Source: Arthrobacter sp. Soil764
Lineage (GTDB): Bacteria; Actinomycetota; Actinomycetes; Actinomycetales; Micrococcaceae
Assembly (NCBI RefSeq): GCF_001428075.1
Contig: NZ_LMSI01000002.1
Location: forward strand, 96,590-160,589
Direction: 5' to 3'
Length of the DNA: 64,000 bases
Shown here: in pieces, positions 16,430 to 23,712 of the stretch
Numbering within the stretch: position 1 is the first letter of the stretch
How the letters are laid out: each line of letters begins with the position of its first letter
Translations under genes and position numbers: made by a program
Notes under the pieces: generated by a model
Told to the model about the DNA's origin: nothing
Databases searched by the model: none
The model's input: the letters and a program-made list of their open reading frames with translations, nothing else

Positions 16430-17080
16430 ATGAAAGGCATATTCGACGACAGGAATTCCGGCCCGGAGTTTGGCCGGGAGTTTGACAAGGGGCGCTTCGA
16501 ACGGGGGAGGGGCCACAGGGGACCGCACGGGCACCGGGGTCCAGGCTTCGGCCCGGGCTTCGGACCTGGATTTGGGCCCGGATTTGGACCCGGTCTTGGC
16601 CCGGGATTCGGGCCCGGTTTTGGTCCGGGTTTCGGACGGGGAGGCCGGCGCGCCAGCCGCGGCGATGTCCGCGCCGCCATCCTCTCGCTCCTGGCGGAGG
16701 CCCCCTCCAATGGTTACGGACTGATCAAGACCATCGCCGCAAAGACCGGCGGAATGTGGCGGCCAAGCCCGGGCTCCATTTACCCCACGCTGCAGCAGTT
16801 GGTGGACGAGGGCCTGATCGAGGCGCTGAGCGAAGGGCGCGGCACCGAGTTCGCCCTTACCGACGCGGGCAGGGCCTACGTGGCGGAGCACGCCGAGGAG
16901 ATGGAGAACGCCTGGAACGCCGAACCGGACAGCGCGGACAGGGACTTCCACCAAAGCATCGGCAAGCTCCTGGGCGCCATCCACCAGTTCCGCACTGGTG
17001 TGAGGCAGGAGCAGCGTGCTGCTGCCGTGGAGAAGATGGACGAAACCCGCCGCGCGCTTTACAAGATCCTTGCGGACTAG
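16430..17080 (+). CDS. PadR-family regulator with GFGP-repeat N-terminal arm
   Basis: 216 residues. Residues ~30-73 are a low-complexity arm made of GPGF/GFGP units between basic segments (RGRGHRGPHGHRG and GRGGRRASRG). The PadR winged helix follows (RAAILSLLAEAPSNGYGLIKTIAAKTGGMWRPSPGSIYPTLQQLVDEGLIEALSEGRGTEFALT), then a dimerising helical tail. AAAGGA is 10 bases before ATG 16430. The arm is encoded with mixed synonymous codons rather than an exact DNA repeat, so it seems maintained at the protein level. It may bind RNA, DNA or drive condensation; this is inference. Confidence 0.9.
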   Translation: MKGIFDDRNSGPEFGREFDKGRFERGRGHRGPHGHRGPGFGPGFGPGFGPGFGPGLGPGFGPGFGPGFGRGGRRASRGDVRAAILSLLAEAPSNGYGLIKTIAAKTGGMWRPSPGSIYPTLQQLVDEGLIEALSEGRGTEFALTDAGRAYVAEHAEEMENAWNAEPDSADRDFHQSIGKLLGAIHQFRTGVRQEQRAAAVEKMDETRRALYKILAD

Positions 17081-17083
17081 GAC

Positions 17084-18403
17084 CTACGCGAAGGAATCTT
17101 CCTTGGCATGCCGTTCCGCGGGAGCCGCAGCGGTGGGGATGTGCGCCTGTGCCTGGCGCAGGGGATTAAAGCCTGCTCCGATCTCGCCGAACGCGTAGGC
17201 GGTCTCGGCGTGCTCGTACAGGTCCACGCCGGCGGTCTCCGCCTCATGGCTGACGCGGAACCCCACAGTGTTGTTGATGACCCGGGCAATGACCGCCGTG
17301 CCAATGCCTGACAAGAGCAGGGTGATGACGACGGCGGCAGTCTGGGCGATGAGCTGCTGGACACCGCCGCCGTAGAAGAGGCCGCCGCCCTGGCCGTCCA
17401 CAGGCAGGGCGATGAAGCCCAGCGACAGGGTGCCGATAAGGCCGGCACCGAGGTGCACGCCCACCACGTCCAGCGAGTCGTCAAGGCCGAAGCGGTACTT
17501 GAGGTCCACGAAAACGCAGCACGCCGCTCCGGCCACCAGGCCCAGTCCGATTGCTGCAACCGGGCTGATGTTGGCGCAGGAAGGCGTGATGGCCACCAAA
17601 CCTGCCACAACACCTGAGGCGGCACCCAGGGAGGTGGGGTGCCCGTGGCGGACCTTCTCGGTGATCAGCCAGGTGAGCATGGCTGCGGCAGGGGCCACCA
17701 GGGTGTTGATCCAGATGAGGCCGGCCTGTTCAACGCTTGTTGCGGCGCCGCCATTGAAGCCAAACCAGCCGAACCACAGGATGGCCGCGCCCAGCATGAT
17801 GAACGGCAGGTTGTGGGGGCGGTGGTTGGGATCCTTTGCGAAGCCATGGCGCTGGCCCACGATGACCGCCAGCACCAGCGCGGCAGTTCCTGAACTGATT
17901 TCCACTACAGCGCCGCCGGCGAAGTCGATCACCTGGCCAAAGATTGCGGTGACGGCTCCGCCGGCACTCATCAGGCCGCCACCCCACACCATGTAGGCGA
18001 GGGGGCAGTAGATCAGCGTGATCCATACGGGCACGAACAAGGCCCAGGCGCTGAACTTGGCGCGGTCTGCGATGGCGCCGCTGATGAGGGCCACGGTGAT
18101 GATGGCGAACGTTGCGCTGTAACCGGCCTTGAGGAGGTCCGGCGAACCCATCAGGTTCTGCAGGCCGAAGCTGGTGAAGGGATTTCCGAAGAGCCCCAGG
18201 AAGCCGTCGCCGGTGGTCATCGAGTAGCCCCAGAGAACCCAGACCACACCGACGATTCCTGCTGAGATGAAGCTCATCATGATCATGTTCAGTGCAGCCT
18301 TGGCACGGGTCATGCCGCCGTAGAAGAGGCCAAGCCCGGGGGTCATCAGCAGTACCATGGCGGCCGAAATCATCAGCCAGACGTGTTGGGCAGTGATTTC
18401 CAC
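17084..18403 (-). CDS. amt: Ammonium transporter (Amt/MEP/Rh family)
   Basis: 439 residues, about 11 membrane segments. Family blocks are LMTPGLGLFYGGMTRAK, GAIADRAKFSAW, DFAGGAVVEISSG and LGAAILWFGWFGFNGG. The conserved pore histidine region DVVGVHLGAGLIGTL is intact. It conducts ammonium or ammonia across the membrane under nitrogen limitation. GTG 18403 is chosen (GAAGGGA upstream), so the protein starts MEITAQHVW. There is no glnK partner next to it. Two GlnR-like boxes upstream suggest nitrogen control. Confidence 0.94.
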   Translation of the reverse strand: MEITAQHVWLMISAAMVLLMTPGLGLFYGGMTRAKAALNMIMMSFISAGIVGVVWVLWGYSMTTGDGFLGLFGNPFTSFGLQNLMGSPDLLKAGYSATFAIITVALISGAIADRAKFSAWALFVPVWITLIYCPLAYMVWGGGLMSAGGAVTAIFGQVIDFAGGAVVEISSGTAALVLAVIVGQRHGFAKDPNHRPHNLPFIMLGAAILWFGWFGFNGGAATSVEQAGLIWINTLVAPAAAMLTWLITEKVRHGHPTSLGAASGVVAGLVAITPSCANISPVAAIGLGLVAGAACCVFVDLKYRFGLDDSLDVVGVHLGAGLIGTLSLGFIALPVDGQGGGLFYGGGVQQLIAQTAAVVITLLLSGIGTAVIARVINNTVGFRVSHEAETAGVDLYEHAETAYAFGEIGAGFNPLRQAQAHIPTAAAPAERHAKEDSFA

Positions 18404-18512
18404 CGGTGGGTCCCTTCGCAACGTGATCTTGGCCCAGGGTCCCTTTTGGCCCCGGGGCATTTCCCCCGGGATCCATTTTTGGCGCCGCGTGTTTCAGCCA
18501 GTGCCGCTTAAA

Positions 18513-18528
18513 GTTGCGGCCACGTTAC
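18513..18528 (-). promoter_or_regulatory. GlnR-like box 1 upstream of amt
   Basis: Minus-strand GTAAC-GTGGCC-GCAAC fits the GTnAC-n6-GAAAC pattern of actinobacterial GlnR sites with one change. Confidence 0.45.
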
Positions 18529-18565
18529 ACAAATTGCTCCGGCGTGAAGTTCACGTGTCCGGTAT

Positions 18566-18582
18566 GTTTCGGGCATGTAAAC
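18566..18582 (-). promoter_or_regulatory. GlnR-like box 2 upstream of amt
   Basis: Minus-strand GTTTAC-ATGCCC-GAAAC matches the GlnR half-site pair closely, about 165 bp before the amt start codon. Confidence 0.5.
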
Positions 18583-18726
18583 GGCTCCTCAGGCCGCAGG
18601 CGCCCGCGGCAGCAATTTCCGCGGAGGTTCCCTCCACGACAGGCCACGCGGGCCGCCCAAGGTGAGAAACGGCGTCGTACCCTGTTTTGCCTTCTGTTTC
18701 AGATCGGTGAACGGCGCCTCACGGGA

Positions 18727-19521
18727 TTAGAACCTGCGGGCGTTGGCCAGCACCGGCAGCTTGGCCCGGACGTCATCCACGGTTGCGGGATCAATATCGA
18801 CGACGGCGAGTTCGGGCTTGCCGCCGAGTGCCACCAAAGGTTTGCCCAAGGGGGTGACAACAGCGCTGTGGCCCACTCCGGTGGGAGCCGTACCCGCCGG
18901 ACCGGCGCCAATGGTTTCGGGATCGCCCTGGCCGCAGGCAACCACAAACGTGGTGCTGTCCAGCGCCCGGGCGCGCACCAGCAGGTCCCACTGCTCTGCC
19001 TTGCCCTCCCCGGCGCCCCAGGAAGCACAGACGATGTTCACCTGCGCACCAGCATTCGCGTTGGCGGTGAACAGGCCCGGAAAGCGCACGTCGTAGCAGG
19101 TGGCCAGGCCGAGCACCGTCCCGTCCAGCTCAAAAGTCACCGGCGCTTCCCCTGCATCAACCGTCTTGGACTCTGTAAATCCAAACGCGTCGAAAAGGTG
19201 GACCTTGTCATAGGAAGCCTCCACCCCGGGACCGGTGACCAGCAGCGTATTGCGGACGCGGCCGTCCTTCCCGGGAGTGAACATGCCGGCCACGATCGTG
19301 ATGTCCAGGTCCTTGGATATCCTGCGCACCTCGCTGGCCCATGGGCCGTCAAGCGGCTCGGCAATGTCCTTCAGGGAGTGGCCGAAGGCGCGCATCGTCG
19401 CCTCGGGAAAGACCACTAACTGCGCGCCAGCGTTCTTCGCCTGGGCGGCGTAGTCCCATACCAGTTCAAGGTTGGCGGCGGTATCGGCGCCGCTGATGAT
19501 CTGCGCTACTGCGATCCGCAT
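18727..19521 (-). CDS. Carbon-nitrogen hydrolase (nitrilase superfamily)
   Basis: 264 residues with the Glu-Lys-Cys triad: E in VVFPEATM (about residue 40), K in YDKVHLFD (about 105) and C in ATCYDVRFP (about 142). The overall pattern is closest to Nit2/omega-amidase-like or aliphatic amidase members that release ammonia from amides. The true substrate cannot be read from the sequence. The ATG at 19521 overlaps the DUF2630 gene's last base, so the two are an operon; proximity to amt fits a nitrogen-scavenging role. Confidence 0.9.
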   Translation of the reverse strand: MRIAVAQIISGADTAANLELVWDYAAQAKNAGAQLVVFPEATMRAFGHSLKDIAEPLDGPWASEVRRISKDLDITIVAGMFTPGKDGRVRNTLLVTGPGVEASYDKVHLFDAFGFTESKTVDAGEAPVTFELDGTVLGLATCYDVRFPGLFTANANAGAQVNIVCASWGAGEGKAEQWDLLVRARALDSTTFVVACGQGDPETIGAGPAGTAPTGVGHSAVVTPLGKPLVALGGKPELAVVDIDPATVDDVRAKLPVLANARRF

Positions 19522-19757
19522 TACTGCCGGTAGCCCTCAACCTCGCTGATGGGGCGGGCCTCGGCGTCGTTTGGGTTTTCGCCCGACTCCTTCTTGGCCC
19601 GGCGCTGGCGCAGGAGGTCCCAGCACTGGTCCAGGCTTTCCTCCACGTACTTCAGGCGGGCCTGGTCCGGTGCCTGCCCATCCCCGGAACCCTCGCGCAG
19701 CGAGTGCTCCTCCTCCACCAGGGCCTGAATGTGCGTCAAAATATCCTGATCGTTCAT
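19521..19757 (-). CDS. DUF2630 family protein
   Basis: 78 residues, charged and helical. The family core is DILTHIQALVEEEHSLRE...LKYVEESLDQCWDLLRQRRAKKE. DUF2630 is a small actinobacterial family of unknown function. It precedes the nitrilase-family gene with a 1-base overlap. Start ATG 19757 follows AAGGGGAA. Confidence 0.88.
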   Translation of the reverse strand: MNDQDILTHIQALVEEEHSLREGSGDGQAPDQARLKYVEESLDQCWDLLRQRRAKKESGENPNDAEARPISEVEGYRQ

Positions 19758-19843
19758 GGCTTCCCCTTTACTCCGGTCCGGTCTCCTTCAGCGTACGGAT
19801 CAGGTGCTGAAGCCACCAGTCCCCGCGCTGTACCATCAACTTC

Positions 19844-20242
19844 ATGCCCACTGCGCTCGATATGGCAGGTCCCATCCTGGAAGTGCTCACCTGGTTGTGC
19901 CTGCCCGCCGGATTGGGGCTGCTGTTCTACACCGGATTCCTCCGCCGCTTCGTGCATCCGTGGGAGGTGGCCGAGGCCGTGGTGTATTCCGATTCCACCG
20001 GGGTGGGGTTCCGCTGGTTCGACCGGAAGCACCAGGTGCACAACGCCCCCATGTCCCCCTACGACATCAGGGACATGGCAGTGGGGGACACCCTGTCCAT
20101 CTACTACCACCCCAAGCGCCCAACGCAGTGGCAAACCACCACTCCGGAGGAAGCCGGCAGGACGGCCTCGGTCCTGGGCCGCTGCCTGACGGCGATCGGC
20201 TCAGTGGCGCTGCTGGCCGGCTTCGTCCTGCCGATGTTCTAG
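19844..20242 (+). CDS. Small membrane protein, DUF3592-like, 132 aa
   Basis: Two hydrophobic segments (residues ~8-30 and ~108-131) flank a soluble middle (VGFRWFDRKHQVHNAPMSPYDIRDMAVGDTLSIYYHPKRP). The GDTLSIYYHPKRP motif recalls DUF3592 proteins, which have the same two-helix layout. Function is unknown. A 16-bp tandem duplication (20233-20264) begins at its last codons and covers its stop codon. Confidence 0.7.
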   Translation: MPTALDMAGPILEVLTWLCLPAGLGLLFYTGFLRRFVHPWEVAEAVVYSDSTGVGFRWFDRKHQVHNAPMSPYDIRDMAVGDTLSIYYHPKRPTQWQTTTPEEAGRTASVLGRCLTAIGSVALLAGFVLPMF

Positions 20243-20264
20243 CTGACTGATGTTCTAGCTGACC
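20233..20264 (+). repeat. 16-bp tandem duplication across a convergent gene junction
   Basis: GATGTTCTAGCTGACT at 20233-20248 is followed directly by GATGTTCTAGCTGACC. The first copy contains the stop of the plus-strand gene; the second contains the stop of the DUF202 gene on the minus strand. Confidence 0.85.
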
Positions 20265-20587
20265 AGGATCACCACAATGCCCAGGCCGCCGAGGACGACT
20301 CCGGCGAAAGCGGTCCAGAGCACGGCAGTCAGGTCGGCCTCGATACTTTCGCCCGCCAGGCCATGCGACCTCGCCTGGTACCGGCGGCGCTGCGTGAGGT
20401 AAATGGCAAGGGCGGCGCTCCCGGAAATCACCGGCAGCACCAGGATGGGCGGCCCGTACGTGGGAAGCCAGCGCAGGAAGAAGGCGCTCGCCGTCACCAG
20501 CGCCAGCATGGTCCGGCCCCAGGCGAGGGCGGTCCGTTCGGGCTGCAGGCCGGGATCGCCATGGTGGCCGGGGGCGCGGGATGCCAC
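20255..20587 (-). CDS. DUF202 family membrane protein (second of a pair)
   Basis: 110 residues, three hydrophobic segments. The DUF202 signature LQPERTALAWGRTMLALVTASAFFLRW is near the N-terminus. The start is GTG 20587, 5 bases after the stop of the paralogous DUF202 gene. The family is widespread and uncharacterised. Two adjacent DUF202 genes are usual in actinobacteria and may form a heteromer. Confidence 0.85.
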   Translation of the reverse strand: MASRAPGHHGDPGLQPERTALAWGRTMLALVTASAFFLRWLPTYGPPILVLPVISGSAALAIYLTQRRRYQARSHGLAGESIEADLTAVLWTAFAGVVLGGLGIVVILVS

Positions 20588-20591
20588 AGGC

Positions 20592-20996
20592 TCAGCGCCA
20601 GAGGATAAAGACCAGTACGACGGCGGCAGCCAGCGCGCCTGCCCCGGCCAGCAGGGGCACGAAGAGCGGCAGGGGCAGCGGGGCCTTGGTGCGCATGCTC
20701 CGTTCCACCCGAAGCCACCGCACGGCGGCACCGCCACTGAGCATCATGCCCAGCAGGAGCAGGAGGACGGCCAGGCCTTTCCGGACAGGCTCGATGAAGA
20801 GGCCGGACGTGAACGCCTCGACGGCAATGCCACCGGCCAGCAGCGCGAGCGACGTACGGATCCACGCCAGGAAGGTGCGCTCGTTGGCAAGCGTGAAGCG
20901 GGGGTCGGGTTCCTCGCCGCCGGGCAGCAGCCGTTCGGCGATTCTTCCGCGCGGGGGCGGGCCTGCCGGTCCGGGCTGCTGCTCGCTGTTGGTCAC
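20592..20996 (-). CDS. DUF202 family membrane protein (YidH-like)
   Basis: 134 residues. The N-terminal ~30 residues are soluble and proline-rich. Then comes PDPRFTLANERTFLAWIRTSLALLAGGIAVEAF, the YidH/DUF202 signature, with three membrane helices. It is first in a two-gene unit with the second DUF202 gene. Function unknown. Confidence 0.88.
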   Translation of the reverse strand: MTNSEQQPGPAGPPPRGRIAERLLPGGEEPDPRFTLANERTFLAWIRTSLALLAGGIAVEAFTSGLFIEPVRKGLAVLLLLLGMMLSGGAAVRWLRVERSMRTKAPLPLPLFVPLLAGAGALAAAVVLVFILWR

Positions 20997-21016
20997 CGGG
21001 CCAGTTTAGCCGTGGC

Positions 21017-21334
21017 CTATCCGCCGCTCCGCGGGGCAAACATGATCACGGCAACCCCCAGCAGGCAGACCAGGGATCCCGCGATGTCCCACCGGTCGGG
21101 GCGGAAGCCGTCAAAGGCCATGCCCCATGCCAGGGAACCCGCCACAAACACTCCGCCATAGGCTGCCAGGATCCGGCCGAAGTGCGCGTCCGGCTGCAGG
21201 GTGGCCACGAAGCCGTAGGCCCCGAGCGCAATCACGCCGAGGCCGGCCCACCACCAGTCCTTGCCTTCCCGGACGGCTTGCCACACCAGCCAGGCGCCGC
21301 CGATTTCCGCTGCAGCCGCCAGCACGAACAGCAC
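21017..21334 (-). CDS. ynfA: YnfA family (UPF0060) membrane protein
   Basis: 105 residues from GTG 21334, four membrane helices. [50 protein letters not shown] and the D-x-x-G end block match YnfA, a small-multidrug-resistance-like family. The family N-terminus (MIKTT-LF in E. coli) aligns five codons further upstream with IFKTIVLF, whose first codon is ATT at 21349. GGAAGA lies about 11 bases before it, so an ATT start is possible. Divergent from the flavin oxidoreductase gene. Confidence 0.88.
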   Translation of the reverse strand: MLFVLAAAAEIGGAWLVWQAVREGKDWWWAGLGVIALGAYGFVATLQPDAHFGRILAAYGGVFVAGSLAWGMAFDGFRPDRWDIAGSLVCLLGVAVIMFAPRSGG

Positions 21335-21429
21335 AATGGTCTTGAAAATACTGACGGTTTCTTCCGGAATACCACGCAGCCATCATGCCAGCCGGGAATG
21401 CCGCCGCAGGCCGCGCAGTTGGGGAAGGT

Positions 21430-22458
21430 ATGGAGCGCATAGGATTCCTTTCATTCGGCCACTGGGGCCCCGGCCAGGGTTCCCGAACCAGGACAGCGGC
21501 CGACGCCCTGCTCCAGGGAATCGAACTGGCGGTTGCCGCTGAAGAACTCGGCGTGGACGGCGCATTCTTCCGCGTCCATCACTTCGCCAGGCAGCAGGCA
21601 TCGCCTTTTCCCCTCCTGTCGGCCATCGCCGCCCGCACCAGCCGCATCGAAATAGGCACCGGGGTCATCGACATGCGCTACGAAAATCCCCTGTACATGG
21701 CGGAGGAAGCCGCAGCGGCAGACCTGATCAGCGGCGGCAGGCTGCAGTTGGGCATCAGCCGTGGTTCACCCGAACCCGCCCGGGAGGGTGCGTCAGCCTT
21801 CGGCTACCGGCCGCAGCCGGGGGAGACCGATGCGGACATGGCCCGGCGCCACACCGCCGTGTTCCGCAAGGCCATCACGGGGGCCGGCATGGCGGAGGCC
21901 GACCCCCGGTATGCCGGCGGTGCCACCGGCCTCTTGCCCATCCAGCCGCAGTCCCCGGGCCTGTCCGAACGGATCTGGTGGGGCGCCGGCAGCAGGAAGA
22001 CCGCCATGTGGGCGGCGGAACTGGGCATGAACCTGATGAGTTCCACGCTGCTCACCGAGGACACCGGCGTTCCCTTCCATGAACTCCAGGCCGAACAGAT
22101 CCAGCTGTTCAGGGACGCGTGGGCGGCGGCAGGCCACGCCCAAACCCCCCGCGTTTCGGTCAGCCGCAGCGTCCTTCCCATCGTGGACGAGGAGGACAAC
22201 TACTACTTCGCCGGCAGCGCGCTCCGGGACGGCCGCGACCAGGTGGGCGTCATCGACGGGCTGACCGCCAGGTTCGGGAAGAGCTACGTGGGCGCGCCGG
22301 ACGTCCTGGCGGAGCAGCTGGCCACCGATTCAGCCGTGCAGGCGGCGGACACCTTGCTGCTGACTGTTCCCAACCAGCTGGGCGTGGAGTTCAACGCCAA
22401 GTTGCTGGGCAGCATCGTGGAGCACGTCGCCCCCGCCCTGGGCTGGAGCCGCCGATAG
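21430..22458 (+). CDS. LLM-class flavin-dependent oxidoreductase
   Basis: 342 residues, bacterial luciferase-like TIM barrel. MERIGFLSFGHW, ADALLQGIELAVAAEELGVDGAFFRVHHFA and GTGVIDMRYENPLYMAEEAAAADLISGGRLQLGISRGSPEP are characteristic. These enzymes use FMNH2 or F420H2 to oxidise diverse substrates. ATG 21430 fits the family; ATG 21385 is also in frame. No flavin reductase lies beside it. Confidence 0.9.
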   Translation: MERIGFLSFGHWGPGQGSRTRTAADALLQGIELAVAAEELGVDGAFFRVHHFARQQASPFPLLSAIAARTSRIEIGTGVIDMRYENPLYMAEEAAAADLISGGRLQLGISRGSPEPAREGASAFGYRPQPGETDADMARRHTAVFRKAITGAGMAEADPRYAGGATGLLPIQPQSPGLSERIWWGAGSRKTAMWAAELGMNLMSSTLLTEDTGVPFHELQAEQIQLFRDAWAAAGHAQTPRVSVSRSVLPIVDEEDNYYFAGSALRDGRDQVGVIDGLTARFGKSYVGAPDVLAEQLATDSAVQAADTLLLTVPNQLGVEFNAKLLGSIVEHVAPALGWSRR

Positions 22459-22491
22459 GGGTGTGGGAACCAATTGTGAGACCGAACCGTT

Positions 22492-22502
22492 ACTCTTAGA
22501 GT
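22492..22502. promoter_or_regulatory. Palindrome upstream of the desaturase operon
   Basis: ACTCT-T-AGAGT, 72 bp before the leader-peptide start. Possible regulator site; no direct evidence. Confidence 0.3.
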
Positions 22503-22573
22503 GCGGCGTGGGGGCTTCGCGCCTACAACTAGTGTGTGACTGCGGAACGGTCATATGACGGAGAGAGAGATAT

Positions 22574-22606
22574 ATGGCTCACACCGCCCTAGGCTTTAAC
22601 GCATGA
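22574..22606 (+). CDS. Leader peptide MAHTALGFNA, coupled to the reductase gene
   Basis: A 10-codon reading frame with a strong ribosome site (GGAGAGAGAGA) 4-10 bases before ATG 22574. Its stop codon TGA (22604-22606) overlaps the reductase start ATG (22603) as ATGA. The reductase has no ribosome site of its own, so it is probably translated by re-initiation after this leader. It contains a CTA leucine codon, which is rare in this genome. Confidence 0.65.
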   Translation: MAHTALGFNA

Positions 22607-23700
22607 TCCGGCTACGTCAGCTGGCCCAGGCGGCCTCAGTGCTTACTACCCCTTTGGCGCCCGAAGACATTCTGGCGCTGTTCAACCCCGTCTACTCAGC
22701 CAGGCAATTGCGCGGCGTGGTGACCCGGGTGGTCCAGGAGACCGCCCAGTCGGCCACCATCTTCTTCCGCCCAGGCCGCGGCTGGAAGGCGCACCTGGCA
22801 GGACAGTGGGCGCGCATCGGCGTCGAACTCGACGGCGTCCGCCACTGGCGCTCCTACTCCCTCAGCGCCCCGGCCGGAAAAGACCCTGCCATCACCGTCA
22901 CCGACGTCGGCGCGGTCTCCGGCACCCTGGTGCGCACCACCAAACCCGGCGACGTCCTGTTCCTGGCTCCGCCCCAGGGCGACTTCGTGCTCCCGGAGCA
23001 CCCCCGCCCCCTCCTGATGGTCACCGCGGGCAGCGGCATCACTCCGGTGATGTCCATGATCCGTACGCTCGTGCCGCGGCGCCCGGACGCCGACGTCGTA
23101 CTGGTCCACTCCGCACGCACCCCAGGTGACAGCCTGTTCCGTGAAGAGCTGGCCGAACTTGCCGACCAGTTCCCCAACTTCCGGCTGGCGCACTGGTACA
23201 CCGGCGAACAGGGGCGCATGGACTTCTCCAGCACCAAGGAGCTGGACGAGATCTGCCCCGACTGGAAGGACCGGGCCGCCTACGCCTGCGGCCCCGACAG
23301 TTTCCTGGACGACGCCGAAGCCCTCTGGAAGCGTGCCGCGCTGACCACCCGGGCGCCCGGGACCGACGTCGCCGTTGCCGGCGAGGCCGGCAACCTCATG
23401 ATCGAACGCTTCAACACCACCTTCAATGCCGGTGTAGGGCACGACGGCGGCCTGGTCACCTTTGAAGCGTCCGACCGGGAAGTGGAAGCCGACGGCGACA
23501 CCCCCATCCTGGATATCGGCGAGGACGCCGGGGTGCTGATGCCCAGCGGCTGCCGCATGGGCATCTGCCACAGCTGCCTCACACCGCTCCTGGCCGGGCA
23601 GGTCCGTGACCTGCGGACCGGGGAAATCCATGGCGAACCAGGCCAACTGATCCAAACGTGTGTCTCGGCAGCCGCCGGGCCCGTCAACCTCGAACTCTGA
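22603..23700 (+). CDS. Ferredoxin-type oxidoreductase (FAD, NAD(P)H, C-terminal [2Fe-2S])
   Basis: 365 residues. The FAD-binding barrel (WRSYSLSAPAG), NAD(P) domain (LLMVTAGSGITPVMSMIRTL) and C-terminal plant-type ferredoxin domain with C317, C322, C325 and C353 (SGCRMGICHSC) are all complete. It is the electron donor for the desaturase gene 12 bases downstream, the same pairing as mycobacterial Rv3230c with DesA3. It transfers electrons from NADPH to the membrane desaturase. Confidence 0.93.
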   Translation: MIRLRQLAQAASVLTTPLAPEDILALFNPVYSARQLRGVVTRVVQETAQSATIFFRPGRGWKAHLAGQWARIGVELDGVRHWRSYSLSAPAGKDPAITVTDVGAVSGTLVRTTKPGDVLFLAPPQGDFVLPEHPRPLLMVTAGSGITPVMSMIRTLVPRRPDADVVLVHSARTPGDSLFREELAELADQFPNFRLAHWYTGEQGRMDFSSTKELDEICPDWKDRAAYACGPDSFLDDAEALWKRAALTTRAPGTDVAVAGEAGNLMIERFNTTFNAGVGHDGGLVTFEASDREVEADGDTPILDIGEDAGVLMPSGCRMGICHSCLTPLLAGQVRDLRTGEIHGEPGQLIQTCVSAAAGPVNLEL

Positions 23701-23712
23701 GGAGCAGTACGT

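Larger units (their letters stand above)
18404..18726. other. Gene-free stretch upstream of amt
   Basis: 323 bases with no credible gene on either strand. It holds a short GC hairpin near 18450-18470 and the two GlnR-like boxes listed separately. The 18590-18726 part shows nothing recognisable. Confidence 0.6.

Noticed and set aside
16550..16650. Repeated GGCTTCGG/GGACC-like DNA units as a possible CRISPR or minisatellite
   Set aside because: Units are degenerate at the DNA level, have no spacers, and encode a GFGP protein arm in frame.
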